A stretch of DNA of 64,000 bases, from positions 1,309,501-1,373,500 of the forward strand of contig NZ_FUZU01000002.1 of NCBI RefSeq assembly GCF_900167975.1, in the 5' to 3' direction. Every line of letters begins with the position of its first letter. Position 1 is the stretch's first letter. Source of the stretch: Ohtaekwangia koreensis. GTDB taxonomy: Bacteria > Bacteroidota > Bacteroidia > Cytophagales > Cyclobacteriaceae. The position numbers and the translations under genes are program-made. Shown piece by piece: positions 45,470-53,557 of this stretch. The notes beneath the pieces were generated by a model. That model ran no database searches. It was given only the letters and a program-made list of their open reading frames with translations, and was not told the DNA's origin.

Positions 45470-45512
45470 TGTTGCTATAACATCTTATATTGGAATATAT
45501 TTCATATATATA
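45470..45512. repeat. dispersed repeat, family Y (copy 3, divergent)
   Basis: GCTATAACATCTTATATTGG followed by AATATATTTCATATATA resembles copies 1 and 2 in order and spacing. It lies 19 bases upstream of the start codon of the minus-strand gene at 44954-45451. Confidence 0.45.
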
Positions 45513-45577
45513 CTTTTCTTCGACAGTATTGGCTCACGCAGGTGGGAGTTGAGATTTATATACTATATCTTTATTAG

Positions 45578-45627
45578 GATAATGATGTCTGCTAAGCATC
45601 AGAGTCCCGGAGGCCGGTGACTCTGAT
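45578..45627. repeat. dispersed palindromic repeat, family X (copy 6)
   Basis: The arm GGATAATGATGTCTGCTAAG leads into CAGAGTCCCGGAGGCCGGTG and ACTCTG, the most regular palindrome of the family (stem 45600-45625). It ends 26 bases before the stop codon of the HEPN-like gene. Confidence 0.8.
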
Positions 45628-45652
45628 GGGGCATCAAATGTTGCCGTTTGAT

Positions 45653-46435
45653 CTAATCAAGTCTTGTATAATAAATATCCTCATCTCCCCAGCAACCGCA
45701 AGAGAGAAATTGACGGCCACACGAAGGGCACTCCTCAACATCACATTGGCTTATATGAAATTGTCCTTTCAAGCACCCACAATCGTGACATGGGTCTGAA
45801 GACCACTCGAACTTCTCTTTGCCATAAGGAATCCTTCGGTACTCTTTTCCTGCAATGATCAAACCGTTAAATTTTTGAAATTTTACGATTTCTGAAGGGA
45901 TAGATTTGAAAACTTCTATTCCGTGATAATGAACAAATTCTTTTTTGAAGCTATTCATTAGCTCTCCTTCGGTTGACCATAAAGTCTTTTCTATGAAGCC
46001 GTGGAGTTCTTCCTCAATATGCTTTTTATGGAAATAATGAGCGAATTCAAAGAGTTGGATATAGACGGATTTCAGTTCAAAATGATTATAGGACAACTCA
46101 TAGTGCAGGACAAGATTTCTATAGTTAATTGCTTTATTGATGAGCCGTTTTTCCTTATCGTCAATCTGTATTTTTGATATTGAGGTTAGTCTCTCCAGTG
46201 CCTGGGAAAGTGAAACGGTATTTTTAGGCTTATCTACATTTTCGTAGATCAAAATTGGGTGTTCTTTTCTCAGAACGTGTTTCATCAGCAACTCTAGTCC
46301 TTGGATAATCAGGAAGATGGTAAATGGCCAGTAAGTTGGAGCTTTTTTTGTCCTTCTATAATATCTCAATGATTCGTTAATGAATTGATATGAGTTGTCG
46401 AGAATTGAAATCGATTTTGGTTTGACTTTTCTCAT
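45653..46435 (-). CDS. candidate HEPN-domain protein with cysteine-rich zinc-binding tail
   Basis: 260 residues. The helical N-terminal half has WPFTIFLIIQGLELLMKHVL, a typical HEPN-like helix, and near residue 106 YRNLVLHYE, in which R106-N-L-V-L-H111 forms the Rx4-6H motif used by HEPN ribonucleases. Residues ~217-250 hold seven or more cysteines (CHDCGC, CDVEECPSCG, CGCW) able to bind one or two metals. This combination is not one I can name. HEPN domains commonly act as RNases in toxin-antitoxin and antiphage systems, but many are inactive. It stands alone between repeats X6 and Y2. Confidence 0.6.
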   Translation of the reverse strand: MRKVKPKSISILDNSYQFINESLRYYRRTKKAPTYWPFTIFLIIQGLELLMKHVLRKEHPILIYENVDKPKNTVSLSQALERLTSISKIQIDDKEKRLINKAINYRNLVLHYELSYNHFELKSVYIQLFEFAHYFHKKHIEEELHGFIEKTLWSTEGELMNSFKKEFVHYHGIEVFKSIPSEIVKFQKFNGLIIAGKEYRRIPYGKEKFEWSSDPCHDCGCLKGQFHISQCDVEECPSCGRQFLSCGCWGDEDIYYTRLD

Positions 46436-46553
46436 CCAGCTAAAATAATTTCTTGCGTGGTAAAATTAGCTATTTTGCTTGCTTTGGTGCCGTAATGGAA
46501 TATGCGCAAGCAAATGTGCAAATGTGCGGTGGTCGCTACTCTGTCCGCGCGGC

Positions 46554-46604
46554 ACTGTGCATAACATTTCTAATATAGGAGTATTATTGCATATATTAAT
46601 TGTA
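46554..46604. repeat. dispersed repeat, family Y (copy 2)
   Basis: GCATAACATTTCTAATATAG followed by GAGTATTATTGCATATATTA parallels copy 1 (44616-44666). It lies upstream of the minus-strand HEPN-like gene. Confidence 0.65.
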
Positions 46605-46624
46605 CCTCGTGCGAAAAGGATAAG

Positions 46625-46951
46625 CTACAGGTATATGTTCATAATAAAGATACCCAACATTATGATCGCTATGTAACAGAAAAACGCGTGACCTAAAGAA
46701 TGTATAATTCTGCTAATAGTTTTGCCTTCTTTTCGTCTATAGCTTCTCCAACAATAAAAAATACCAAGGGGTGATATTATGAAAACTGTCAAGAGAGGGA
46801 ACCCTATTATCAATTCGGTAAAACTTGTCGAGCCATTTGGCACCAAGCTCACTATTGTGGATACTAACATCGAGAATAAAAACAATCCACAATAAATCTT
46901 GTAGAGCATGGCAGATTTCTTGAGATAGGCTTTACTATCTTCAGTCTCCAT
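46625..46951 (-). CDS. small membrane protein paired with an XRE regulator
   Basis: 108 residues with three hydrophobic segments (~14-32, ~42-62, ~85-106) and a basic loop (RSYRRKEGKTISR). No family is recognised. It starts two bases after the XRE regulator stop codon, so the two form an operon in which the regulator may control or be linked to this membrane protein. Confidence 0.65.
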   Translation of the reverse strand: METEDSKAYLKKSAMLYKIYCGLFLFSMLVSTIVSLVPNGSTSFTELIIGFPLLTVFIISPLGIFYCWRSYRRKEGKTISRIIHSLGHAFFCYIAIIMLGIFIMNIYL

Positions 46952-46953
46952 CT

Positions 46954-47376
46954 CTACCTCCCCTCCAACATCTTCTTCAACAACGCAATCTTTTCATCCT
47001 TCTCTTTCAAAAGAGATTCATATAGTTTTTTATTCTCTTCACTCAAGCGTTTATTTTCTTTTACTTCATTCCTATACTCATCAAGAGGATTGAAAGTACA
47101 TTGATATTGTTGAACTGTATTATTAGAAGCGTTTTCGTAGTTGTTCTGTATGTTATAGATAACAGACTCCTCACTAAAGTTTTCAATCACTTCAGATGTT
47201 ATACCCAACGCTTTAGCGATCCTTGCTAAAGTAGTATCTTCTATACTCTCACTCTGCTCCAGTTTAGAAACAGCCTGCTGGCTTATACCTAGCTGCTCGG
47301 CCAACGTTTCTTGTTTTATACCGCGTAACTCGCGCAGGCGTGCTACTTTTCTGCCAATATGAAGTTTCTCTGTCAT
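46954..47376 (-). CDS. XRE-family DNA-binding regulator with C-terminal coiled coil
   Basis: 140 residues from the ATG at 47376 (a TTG two codons earlier is less likely). An HTH_3 domain at ~10-65 reads KVARLRELRGIKQETLAEQL, then GISQQAVSKLEQSESIEDTTLARIAKAL. The C-terminal ~40 residues (YRNEVKENKRLSEENKKLYE ... EKIALLKKMLEGR) form a leucine/lysine-rich coiled coil for dimerisation. It heads a two-gene unit with the small membrane-protein gene. Targets unknown; autoregulation is common in such pairs. Confidence 0.88.
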   Translation of the reverse strand: MTEKLHIGRKVARLRELRGIKQETLAEQLGISQQAVSKLEQSESIEDTTLARIAKALGITSEVIENFSEESVIYNIQNNYENASNNTVQQYQCTFNPLDEYRNEVKENKRLSEENKKLYESLLKEKDEKIALLKKMLEGR

Positions 47377-47501
47377 ACTCAAATGTAAAAAATAAGTTGA
47401 TTAGGTAAAAAACAACGTGGTAGGGTTGTTATATACTCGAAGCGGGGGTGTGGTACATCTTTAAAGAATTGCTATTTGCGGCCGTAAATCTTGAACGTTA
47501 T

Positions 47502-47816
47502 ATGTCACATATGGATTCCCGAGTTGTTAGTGAGCGGTTGGCCGAGGCCTTCCGTCATTTTATGCTATATACGCCTCCCGATAGGGTTAATCGCTGCCTG
47601 CGGACTTTATTGATCGAATATATAGGGCATAATAAAGACTTTTTGTCGCCCGAGTTTGATGACTGGATGGATGATTTATCGTTGTTATTCAGCTTGCTGG
47701 ACACGGCCGCAAAGGAAACGCGGGGATGGTACGATACGGATGACAATGAAATTCAATTGCACAAAGGGCCCGAAGAAGGCACAGAGGCGCACGAAGAAAA
47801 TGCAGAAGGTATATAA
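47502..47816 (+). CDS. hypothetical acidic protein
   Basis: 104 residues from the ATG at 47502; a GTG at 47448 would add 18 poorly supported residues. Helical core SERLAEAFRHFMLYTPPDRVNRCLRTLLIEYIG and LSPEFDDWMDDLSLLFSLLDTAAKE, then an acidic tail. I do not recognise the family; small proteins of this kind occur beside rny in related genomes as far as I recall, which is not proof. It is convergent with rny. Confidence 0.6.
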   Translation: MSHMDSRVVSERLAEAFRHFMLYTPPDRVNRCLRTLLIEYIGHNKDFLSPEFDDWMDDLSLLFSLLDTAAKETRGWYDTDDNEIQLHKGPEEGTEAHEENAEGI

Positions 47817-47932
47817 AATAACATAGCCTGATATCAGGCTGTTTCGCGTAAGCTTTGGAGCCTAAATATAGCTGTGGATAAATTAAAAGACTGGCTACGT
47901 CAAGATAAACGAATAAGACAGTATATAAACAA

Positions 47933-47958
47933 ACATGCCCCGATATTACGGGGCATGT
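47933..47958 (-). terminator. hairpin downstream of rny
   Basis: A 10-bp perfect stem (ACATGCCCCG / CGGGGCATGT) with a six-base loop. On the minus strand it is followed by TTTGTTTA, suiting termination of rny transcripts. Confidence 0.65.
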
Positions 47959-47985
47959 ATATATATGGGTTGGTGGCCTCATTCC

Positions 47986-48037
47986 AACCCTTCTCCAAAG
48001 GAGAAGGGTTTAAAAGTCCCTCTCGCCTGGAGAGGGA
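47986..48037. repeat. two short CT-rich palindromes after rny
   Basis: AACCCTTCTCC / GGAGAAGGGTT (47986-48010, three-base loop) and TCCCTCTC / GAGAGGGA (48017-48037, five-base loop) lie directly after the rny stop. Paired palindromes of this wording are common intergenic repeats in Bacteroidota. Confidence 0.7.
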
Positions 48038-48050
48038 TTTAGGCTAAGGC

Positions 48051-49622
48051 TTATTTCGCGTAAGCAACACTTCTCATCTCGCGGATCACGGTAACTTTTA
48101 CCTGTCCTGGATATTGCATGTCGCGTTCTATTTTCTGGGAGATGTCGAAGCTCAATTGACTTGCACGATCATCGGTTGCTTTCTCTGCATCTACGATCAC
48201 GCGCAGTTCGCGGCCGGCTTGTATAGCATAGCATTTCTCTACACCATCAAAGCTTAGTCCGAGTTCTTCGAGTTCTTTCAAGCGCTTGATATATTGTTCC
48301 ATCACCTCGCGTCTTGCCCCAGGGCGTGCGCCGCTTATAGCATCGCATGACTGAACTATAGGTGAAAGTATACTCGTCATTTCAATCTCATCGTGGTGAG
48401 CTCCTATAGCGTTGCAGATTGCCGGGTGTTCTTTATACTTCTGCGCAAGCTCCATACCTACTATAGCGTGTGGCTTCTCCAATTCTTCAGGCCATACCTT
48501 GCCTATATCGTGAAGGAGCCCGGCACGTTTCGCTTGTTTTACATTGAGGCCAAGTTCGCTCGCCATAATCGCGCACAGGTTGGCAACTTCGCGTGAGTGT
48601 TGCAATAAGTTTTGTCCGTACGAAGAACGATAGCGCATGCGGCCTACCATACGCACTAACTCCGGATGCAGACCATGTATACCCAGGTCGATCACAGTAC
48701 GTTCACCGATCTCTATAATTTCGTCTTCTATATTTTTTGTGGTCTTGGCAACGATCTCTTCGATACGTGCCGGGTGAATACGACCATCTTGTACAAGTCT
48801 GTGTAATGATAAACGTGCGATCTCTCTTCGCACCGGATCGAATCCTGAAATGATAATCGCTTCAGGCGTATCGTCTACTATAATTTCAACACCGGTAGCA
48901 GCTTCGAGGGCGCGGATGTTTCTTCCTTCGCGGCCGATTACTTTACCTTTAATATCATCGCTTTCGATGTTGAAGATTGATACGCAGTTTTCAACAGCAT
49001 GTTCAGTAGCAGTACGCTGAATCGTTTCAACAACAATCTTTTTGGCTTCTTTGGTAGCAGTAAGTTTCGCCTGCTCCATAATGTCTTTGATATAGCTTGA
49101 GGCACGGGTCTGTGCTTCATCTTTCAGAGAGGCGATCAGTTGCTCGCGGGCTTCATCTGCAGTGAGCTTGGATATATTTTCAAGTACCTGAATTTTCTGC
49201 TGATTGAATTTGTCGAGCTCTTCCTTGCGTTTCTTAACGTGCTCAAGTTGAGCGGCAAGGTCTGTACGGATGTCATCAAGCTCGCCTTCCTTGCGTTTCA
49301 GGCTTTCAATTTCCTTGCTCAGAGTTTGCTCGCGTTGCTTGATCTTTTGTTCGTTGGTGATGATTACGCTCTTCTTCTTGTTTGCTTCATCTTCAAACTC
49401 GGAGCGCATCTTCAGGATCTTTTCTTTGGCTTCCAGAATTCTATCTTTCTTCAAATTCTCGGCTGCGATTTCGGCTTCTTTAAGAATAAGCTTGGCACGG
49501 TCGTCTGCATCTTCCAGACTGCGTTTCATTTTTTTTCCGGAAAGAATAGAACCGATAATAATGCTCAGTACGATGGTTGCCACTAAACTGCTGGCAATAA
49601 CTATGACGTAAAAGAGAGACAT
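48051..49622 (-). CDS. rny: ribonuclease Y
   Basis: 523 residues, the family's usual length. Domains in order: an N-terminal transmembrane helix (~4-25), a long coiled coil rich in Lys/Glu (~30-185), a KH RNA-binding domain (~210-270, with [15 protein letters not shown]), and an HD domain with [11 protein letters not shown] (HD metal-binding pair) and a later HAIVGMELA and HHDEIE. It initiates mRNA decay as a membrane-bound endonuclease. It follows zapA by 66 bases on the same strand, in the order pheT, coiled-coil gene, zapA, rny. Confidence 0.96.
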   Translation of the reverse strand: MSLFYVIVIASSLVATIVLSIIIGSILSGKKMKRSLEDADDRAKLILKEAEIAAENLKKDRILEAKEKILKMRSEFEDEANKKKSVIITNEQKIKQREQTLSKEIESLKRKEGELDDIRTDLAAQLEHVKKRKEELDKFNQQKIQVLENISKLTADEAREQLIASLKDEAQTRASSYIKDIMEQAKLTATKEAKKIVVETIQRTATEHAVENCVSIFNIESDDIKGKVIGREGRNIRALEAATGVEIIVDDTPEAIIISGFDPVRREIARLSLHRLVQDGRIHPARIEEIVAKTTKNIEDEIIEIGERTVIDLGIHGLHPELVRMVGRMRYRSSYGQNLLQHSREVANLCAIMASELGLNVKQAKRAGLLHDIGKVWPEELEKPHAIVGMELAQKYKEHPAICNAIGAHHDEIEMTSILSPIVQSCDAISGARPGARREVMEQYIKRLKELEELGLSFDGVEKCYAIQAGRELRVIVDAEKATDDRASQLSFDISQKIERDMQYPGQVKVTVIREMRSVAYAK

Positions 49623-49688
49623 AAAAAAATAAGGGTTATATATACCCCGGTATGCCGCCTTGGCTCAGAAAGGAAGGAGTAAAAGAAA

Positions 49689-49976
49689 TTACAGAATGGA
49701 TTGCGATACCAGGTGGTTGAGGTGATTTACTTTCTCGAACACGGTCTGGTCAATAACCTGGTGTGTTTCGTCCGCAGCCATTTTATCTACGAGGCAATCG
49801 AACGCTACCATAGCTAATAAATCTTGTTTGTCGTCAATCCCAAATTGTTCCCGATAAGATTTTAACTTCTCATTGATGAGTTTTCCCGCCAACCGAACCC
49901 GTTCTTCATCAGATCGCTTCACCTTCATGGGGTATTCACGGTCGGCTATCTTAATTTTTATAGAAAGTTCCTCCAT
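49689..49976 (-). CDS. zapA: cell division protein ZapA
   Basis: 95 residues from the ATG at 49976; a longer frame to 50024 would overlap the upstream gene and adds a basic stretch untypical of the family. The start ELSIKIKIADREYPMKV and the helix LAGKLINEKLKSYREQFG are the ZapA pattern, followed by a C-terminal helix. ZapA binds and bundles FtsZ filaments at midcell. It lies 23 bases after the coiled-coil gene, so the pair may be functionally linked. Confidence 0.9.
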   Translation of the reverse strand: MEELSIKIKIADREYPMKVKRSDEERVRLAGKLINEKLKSYREQFGIDDKQDLLAMVAFDCLVDKMAADETHQVIDQTVFEKVNHLNHLVSQSIL

Positions 49977-49999
49977 CAATTTCTTACGGGGTTGCCTTT

Positions 50000-50302
50000 T
50001 TATCTGCTTAAGTGAGCGATGCACTTGTCAATCTCACGAATGTATTCGTCCACTTTTTTCTTTAACTCCAGAACACTTCCGTCTTCCGGGTTTAAATTAT
50101 CTACAATTTTAGTGATTTTCAATTGATTATGAAAACCGTTGATTTGCTCATCGCGGACTTTAATTGCGGACTTCAGTTCCTGATTTTCAACTTTCAGGTT
50201 TTTTATTTCCTCTTTAAGATTTTTATGCTCGTTAATGAGCACCACAAGTTTGCGCTCCAACCCCGTAAGGTTAGACTTTAAGAGTTCTTGGTCCATTTCC
50301 AT
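50000..50302 (-). CDS. small coiled-coil protein next to zapA (ZapB-like)
   Basis: 100 residues, almost entirely heptad-patterned: LERKLVVLINEHKNLKEEIKNLKVENQELKS, followed by a second helix VDEYIREIDKCIAHL. Size, composition and position directly before zapA suggest a division-associated coiled-coil protein functionally like ZapB, although true homology is not shown. It starts 109 bases after pheT. Confidence 0.75.
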   Translation of the reverse strand: MEMDQELLKSNLTGLERKLVVLINEHKNLKEEIKNLKVENQELKSAIKVRDEQINGFHNQLKITKIVDNLNPEDGSVLELKKKVDEYIREIDKCIAHLSR

Positions 50303-50411
50303 TCTTTTCGCTGCGGGTCTGTAGCCCTATAGCCGTTGGGTAAATTACACTTATCGTTGAGCGCTGGCATAAATACTATACCAATAAAATCCAATGCTTC
50401 ATCTATACCAA

Positions 50412-52826
50412 TTACTTTCTGATGACAGCACCTAGTTTTTCTTCAAACGCTTTTATTAACCGATTCATAGTCTTGTCAATTTCTTCATCGGTTAGCGTTT
50501 TGGTTTCATCCAGCAAAGTAAAGCCCAGTGCATAAGCCTTTTTTCCTGGTGGGATATTTTCGCCTTCATAGACATCAAACGCAATGATGTTTTTGATCAG
50601 CCGCTTTTCGGTACTTAGTACTACGTTGTTTATTTCGTTGAAGTTTACCTGCTTGTCGAGCACAAGCGACAGGTCACGCCTTACTTCAGGAAACTTTACA
50701 ACTTCTTTAATTACTAACTTAGGGTTTGCCGCTTGGAAAAGCAAGGATGTATTTAGCTCCGCATAAAATATTTCCTGCTTCACTCCAAAATCTTTCAGCA
50801 ACGCAGATTTTACTTTTCCGAGCTTTCCTATTTCTTCATTTCCCCTCGAAAGTTTCAAACCATATTCCAGCAACTGATCGTTAATTGTTTCCTGCTTCAG
50901 GTTTGTAACCCCGCTCTTCTGCAAGATATTCTGTACGTGCTGTGCCAGGTCGTAATACGAAACAGGCTGCGTTTTATGTCGCCAGTTTTCGGTTTCAACG
51001 TTACCGGTGATGTATAGCACCAGGCGTTCTTCCTCGCGGTACTTGCCACTATCTTTATAGTATATTTTACCGAACTCGTAAAGCTTCAGATCTTTTTGCT
51101 TCCGGTTTATATTATAAGCGCAAACCTCAAGTCCTGTAAACAGTAAAGTCTGGCGGAGAATGCCCTGCTCTTCACTCAGCTTGTTCAGTATCTCAACAGG
51201 CTCGCCTTTAAACGTAAGCTTATGTTTCTGTTGATAGGAGTGATTCGTCAGCGAGTTCGTCCAGATCTCATAGAAACCATTGCCGGCCAGTAATTCGCCA
51301 ATGCTGCGTTTATACTTGTCGATGCTTTTTACAGGGAACTCCGCTACATAATCGGTACCTGCTATATCTGAAAGCTCAATGTTGTTGAATCCATAGATGC
51401 GCAAGATCTCCTCAATGATGTCTGCCTCTTGTAATACATCTACACGGTAGGGTGGAACCGATACTGTGAATGAATCTTCTTTCTTTTCTGTGATCTGTAT
51501 ATCCAGGCGCTCGAGTATACCAAAGACTTCTTCACGCGGAATGATTTTGCCGATCAGTCTCGCTACATGTTTATCTTTTACTTCGATCGTTCTATTCTCA
51601 ATTTTAGAAGGGTATATATCTACGATCTCTGAAGAGATTTGTCCACCGGCAATTTCTTTTACCAATAGAGCAGCACGCTTCAATGCGTATACAGTGATGT
51701 TGGGATCGGTGCCACGTTCATAACGGAACGATGCATCTGTCTTCAACTGGTGATGAAGCGATGTTTTACGGATATAGTCGGCAGAGAAATAAGCACTCTC
51801 CAGGAATATATTCTTTGTGTTTCCGGTGATCCCGGATTTAGCGCCTCCGAACACCCCCGCTATACACATACCTTCTGCTGCATTGCAAATCATGAGGTCG
51901 TTCGCGAGTAACGTTCTTTCTTTGTTATCCAGGGTTGTGAATTTAGAACCAGCTGGTAATGTTTTTACAATTACTTTTTTGCCGGTAATCTGATCAGCAT
52001 CAAATGCATGCATCGGTTGCCCGAGTTCATAACAGATGAAGTTTGTTATATCAACGATGTTGTTGATAGGGGTGAGGCCTATGGATAATAAACGATTCTT
52101 TAACCAGTCGGGTGAATCTTTTACAGTGATCCCTGTGATTGTTACACCTGAGTAACGAGGACAAGCTTCTTTGTTTTCAACTTCAACCGGTATAACCAGG
52201 CTTTGATTATCGCTTTTGAAATGATCAACCGATGGCCATTGTATAGATCTTTGTTTCGATGCTTTTATATCGCGGGCAACACCCACGTGCGATGTAGCAT
52301 CTGCGCGGTTGGGTGTAAGTCCTATTTCAAGTATATAGTCAGATTGAATGTTGAAGAACTCAGCAGCCGGTGTTCCGTTTGGTACATCGGTAGTAAGAAT
52401 CATGATGCCTGCATGACTTTCTCCCAAACCGATTTCATCTTCAGCACAAATCATCCCTTCAGATTGTTCTCCACGAATTTTTGAATTCTTTATCGTGAAA
52501 GGTTCTCCTTTGCTCGGGTAAACCGTTGTGCCGGGTGTAGCTACGACTACGCGTTGGCCTGCAGCTACATTGGGAGCACCACAAACAATTGGCAATATTT
52601 TTTCACCGCCAACATCTACGGTCGTAACCGAAAGTTTATCTGCGTTGGGATGTTTCGCACAGGTTAATACTGTGCCGATCACCAAACCTTTCAAACCTCC
52701 TTTTACCGTTTCATGCTCTTCTACTTTTTCTACTTCCAGTCCGGTAGATGTTAATACTTTTCCAATCTCCTCTGCTGATTCAGGGATGTCGATGTATTCT
52801 TTCAGCCAATTGTACGAAATGGTCAT
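50412..52826 (-). CDS. pheT: phenylalanyl-tRNA synthetase beta subunit
   Basis: 804 residues, the normal size. An N-terminal tRNA-binding (EMAP-like) domain (~40-150, with CAKHPNADKLSVTTVDVG and VCGAPNVAAGQRVVVATPG) is followed by B3/B4 editing (~210-390), B5 (~405-480), the core catalytic-like domain, and a C-terminal ferredoxin-fold anticodon-binding domain (~710-804, FPEVRRDLSLVLDKQVNF). It works as an alpha2beta2 enzyme with PheS, whose gene is not in the window. A terminator hairpin lies ten bases before the start codon. Confidence 0.97.
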   Translation of the reverse strand: MTISYNWLKEYIDIPESAEEIGKVLTSTGLEVEKVEEHETVKGGLKGLVIGTVLTCAKHPNADKLSVTTVDVGGEKILPIVCGAPNVAAGQRVVVATPGTTVYPSKGEPFTIKNSKIRGEQSEGMICAEDEIGLGESHAGIMILTTDVPNGTPAAEFFNIQSDYILEIGLTPNRADATSHVGVARDIKASKQRSIQWPSVDHFKSDNQSLVIPVEVENKEACPRYSGVTITGITVKDSPDWLKNRLLSIGLTPINNIVDITNFICYELGQPMHAFDADQITGKKVIVKTLPAGSKFTTLDNKERTLLANDLMICNAAEGMCIAGVFGGAKSGITGNTKNIFLESAYFSADYIRKTSLHHQLKTDASFRYERGTDPNITVYALKRAALLVKEIAGGQISSEIVDIYPSKIENRTIEVKDKHVARLIGKIIPREEVFGILERLDIQITEKKEDSFTVSVPPYRVDVLQEADIIEEILRIYGFNNIELSDIAGTDYVAEFPVKSIDKYKRSIGELLAGNGFYEIWTNSLTNHSYQQKHKLTFKGEPVEILNKLSEEQGILRQTLLFTGLEVCAYNINRKQKDLKLYEFGKIYYKDSGKYREEERLVLYITGNVETENWRHKTQPVSYYDLAQHVQNILQKSGVTNLKQETINDQLLEYGLKLSRGNEEIGKLGKVKSALLKDFGVKQEIFYAELNTSLLFQAANPKLVIKEVVKFPEVRRDLSLVLDKQVNFNEINNVVLSTEKRLIKNIIAFDVYEGENIPPGKKAYALGFTLLDETKTLTDEEIDKTMNRLIKAFEEKLGAVIRK

Positions 52827-52835
52827 AATGCTATC

Positions 52836-52866
52836 TATAAAAAGAACCCGGATAAAGCGATCCGGG
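52836..52866 (-). terminator. terminator hairpin in the pheT leader
   Basis: On the minus strand the stem CCCGGAT / ATCCGGG (7 bp, six-base loop) is followed by TTCTTTTTATAG and then, ten bases on, the pheT ATG. It either ends transcripts from the DUF1684 operon or attenuates pheT. Confidence 0.65.
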
Positions 52867-52882
52867 CAAATGAATAAGACCT

Positions 52883-52912
52883 CAAAAATAAGGGTTTAGC
52901 TGAAACTGACTA
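52883..52912 (-). promoter_or_regulatory. candidate Bacteroidota-type promoter for pheT
   Basis: On the minus strand TATTTTTG (52890-52883) fits TAnnTTTG, with TAG in place of the -33 TTG exactly 19 bases upstream. Transcription would start just before the hairpin at 52866-52847. Confidence 0.4.
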
Positions 52913-52936
52913 AAGCGAAAGATTAAAAAAGGTGGA

Positions 52937-53557
52937 TCAATTATGATAAACCTTTTCGCCTGCGCGGATGGCAACTTTCAAAAGATTTTCGGGTGGTGGA
53001 AAAGGGCACGAAAATTCTTCCGCGTAAGCGCAATATGGATTATAGGCCATGTTGAAATCCAGTGTGATCGTATTGCTGCCTTGCACTTTTTCAACATCGA
53101 GATAACGGCCTGCGCCATACGTTTCTCCCGCACTGGTTTCATCTCCGAACGCCAAAAATAGTTTGCCACGGAACGGGCCCGTATCGATCATCTCCAGAAT
53201 GAGGAGTTTGTTATGATATCCGTTGAGATCGAATTCCGCGTAAGCGTATTCAACATACTGTTGCTCTTTTCCATCACTCGTACTGAGCAGCACAACTTTT
53301 TTGTTTGGTATAGCGGTTAGATCAGCTGTGACTTTATACCGGATGTCGATCGGGTAATATTTTAGTCCCTGGAAGGTTTCTTTTTTATTTGCAAAAGGCG
53401 ACTCCTTGGAAGTACGCATGAATTGGTCTTTCTCTTCACGCTCCTGTTCAATCTCCTTGATATAGGCTGTCTGGTCCTGGCTGCCTAAGAAAGAGTATAG
53501 CAAACTGATCATGACGACAACGATAATGACGAGAATGAAAATGTTTTTTTTCTTCAT
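52937..53557 (-). CDS. DUF1684 family protein
   Basis: 206 residues. A single N-terminal membrane helix (~6-24) is followed by a beta-rich domain. The hallmark C-terminal string FNMAYNPYCAYAEEFSCPFPPPENLLKVAIRAGE contains the conserved NPYCAY and PPEN motifs of DUF1684. Function unknown. It overlaps the serine hydrolase gene by four bases (ATGA type), so the two are coupled. Confidence 0.9.
   Translation of the reverse strand: MKKKNIFILVIIVVVMISLLYSFLGSQDQTAYIKEIEQEREEKDQFMRTSKESPFANKKETFQGLKYYPIDIRYKVTADLTAIPNKKVVLLSTSDGKEQQYVEYAYAEFDLNGYHNKLLILEMIDTGPFRGKLFLAFGDETSAGETYGAGRYLDVEKVQGSNTITLDFNMAYNPYCAYAEEFSCPFPPPENLLKVAIRAGEKVYHN

Noticed and set aside
41986-46604. Classical integron with attC sites and integrase
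   Set aside because: No integrase gene is visible and the repeats do not clearly show the RYYYAAC / GTTRRRY core pair, so only a cassette-like pattern is claimed.
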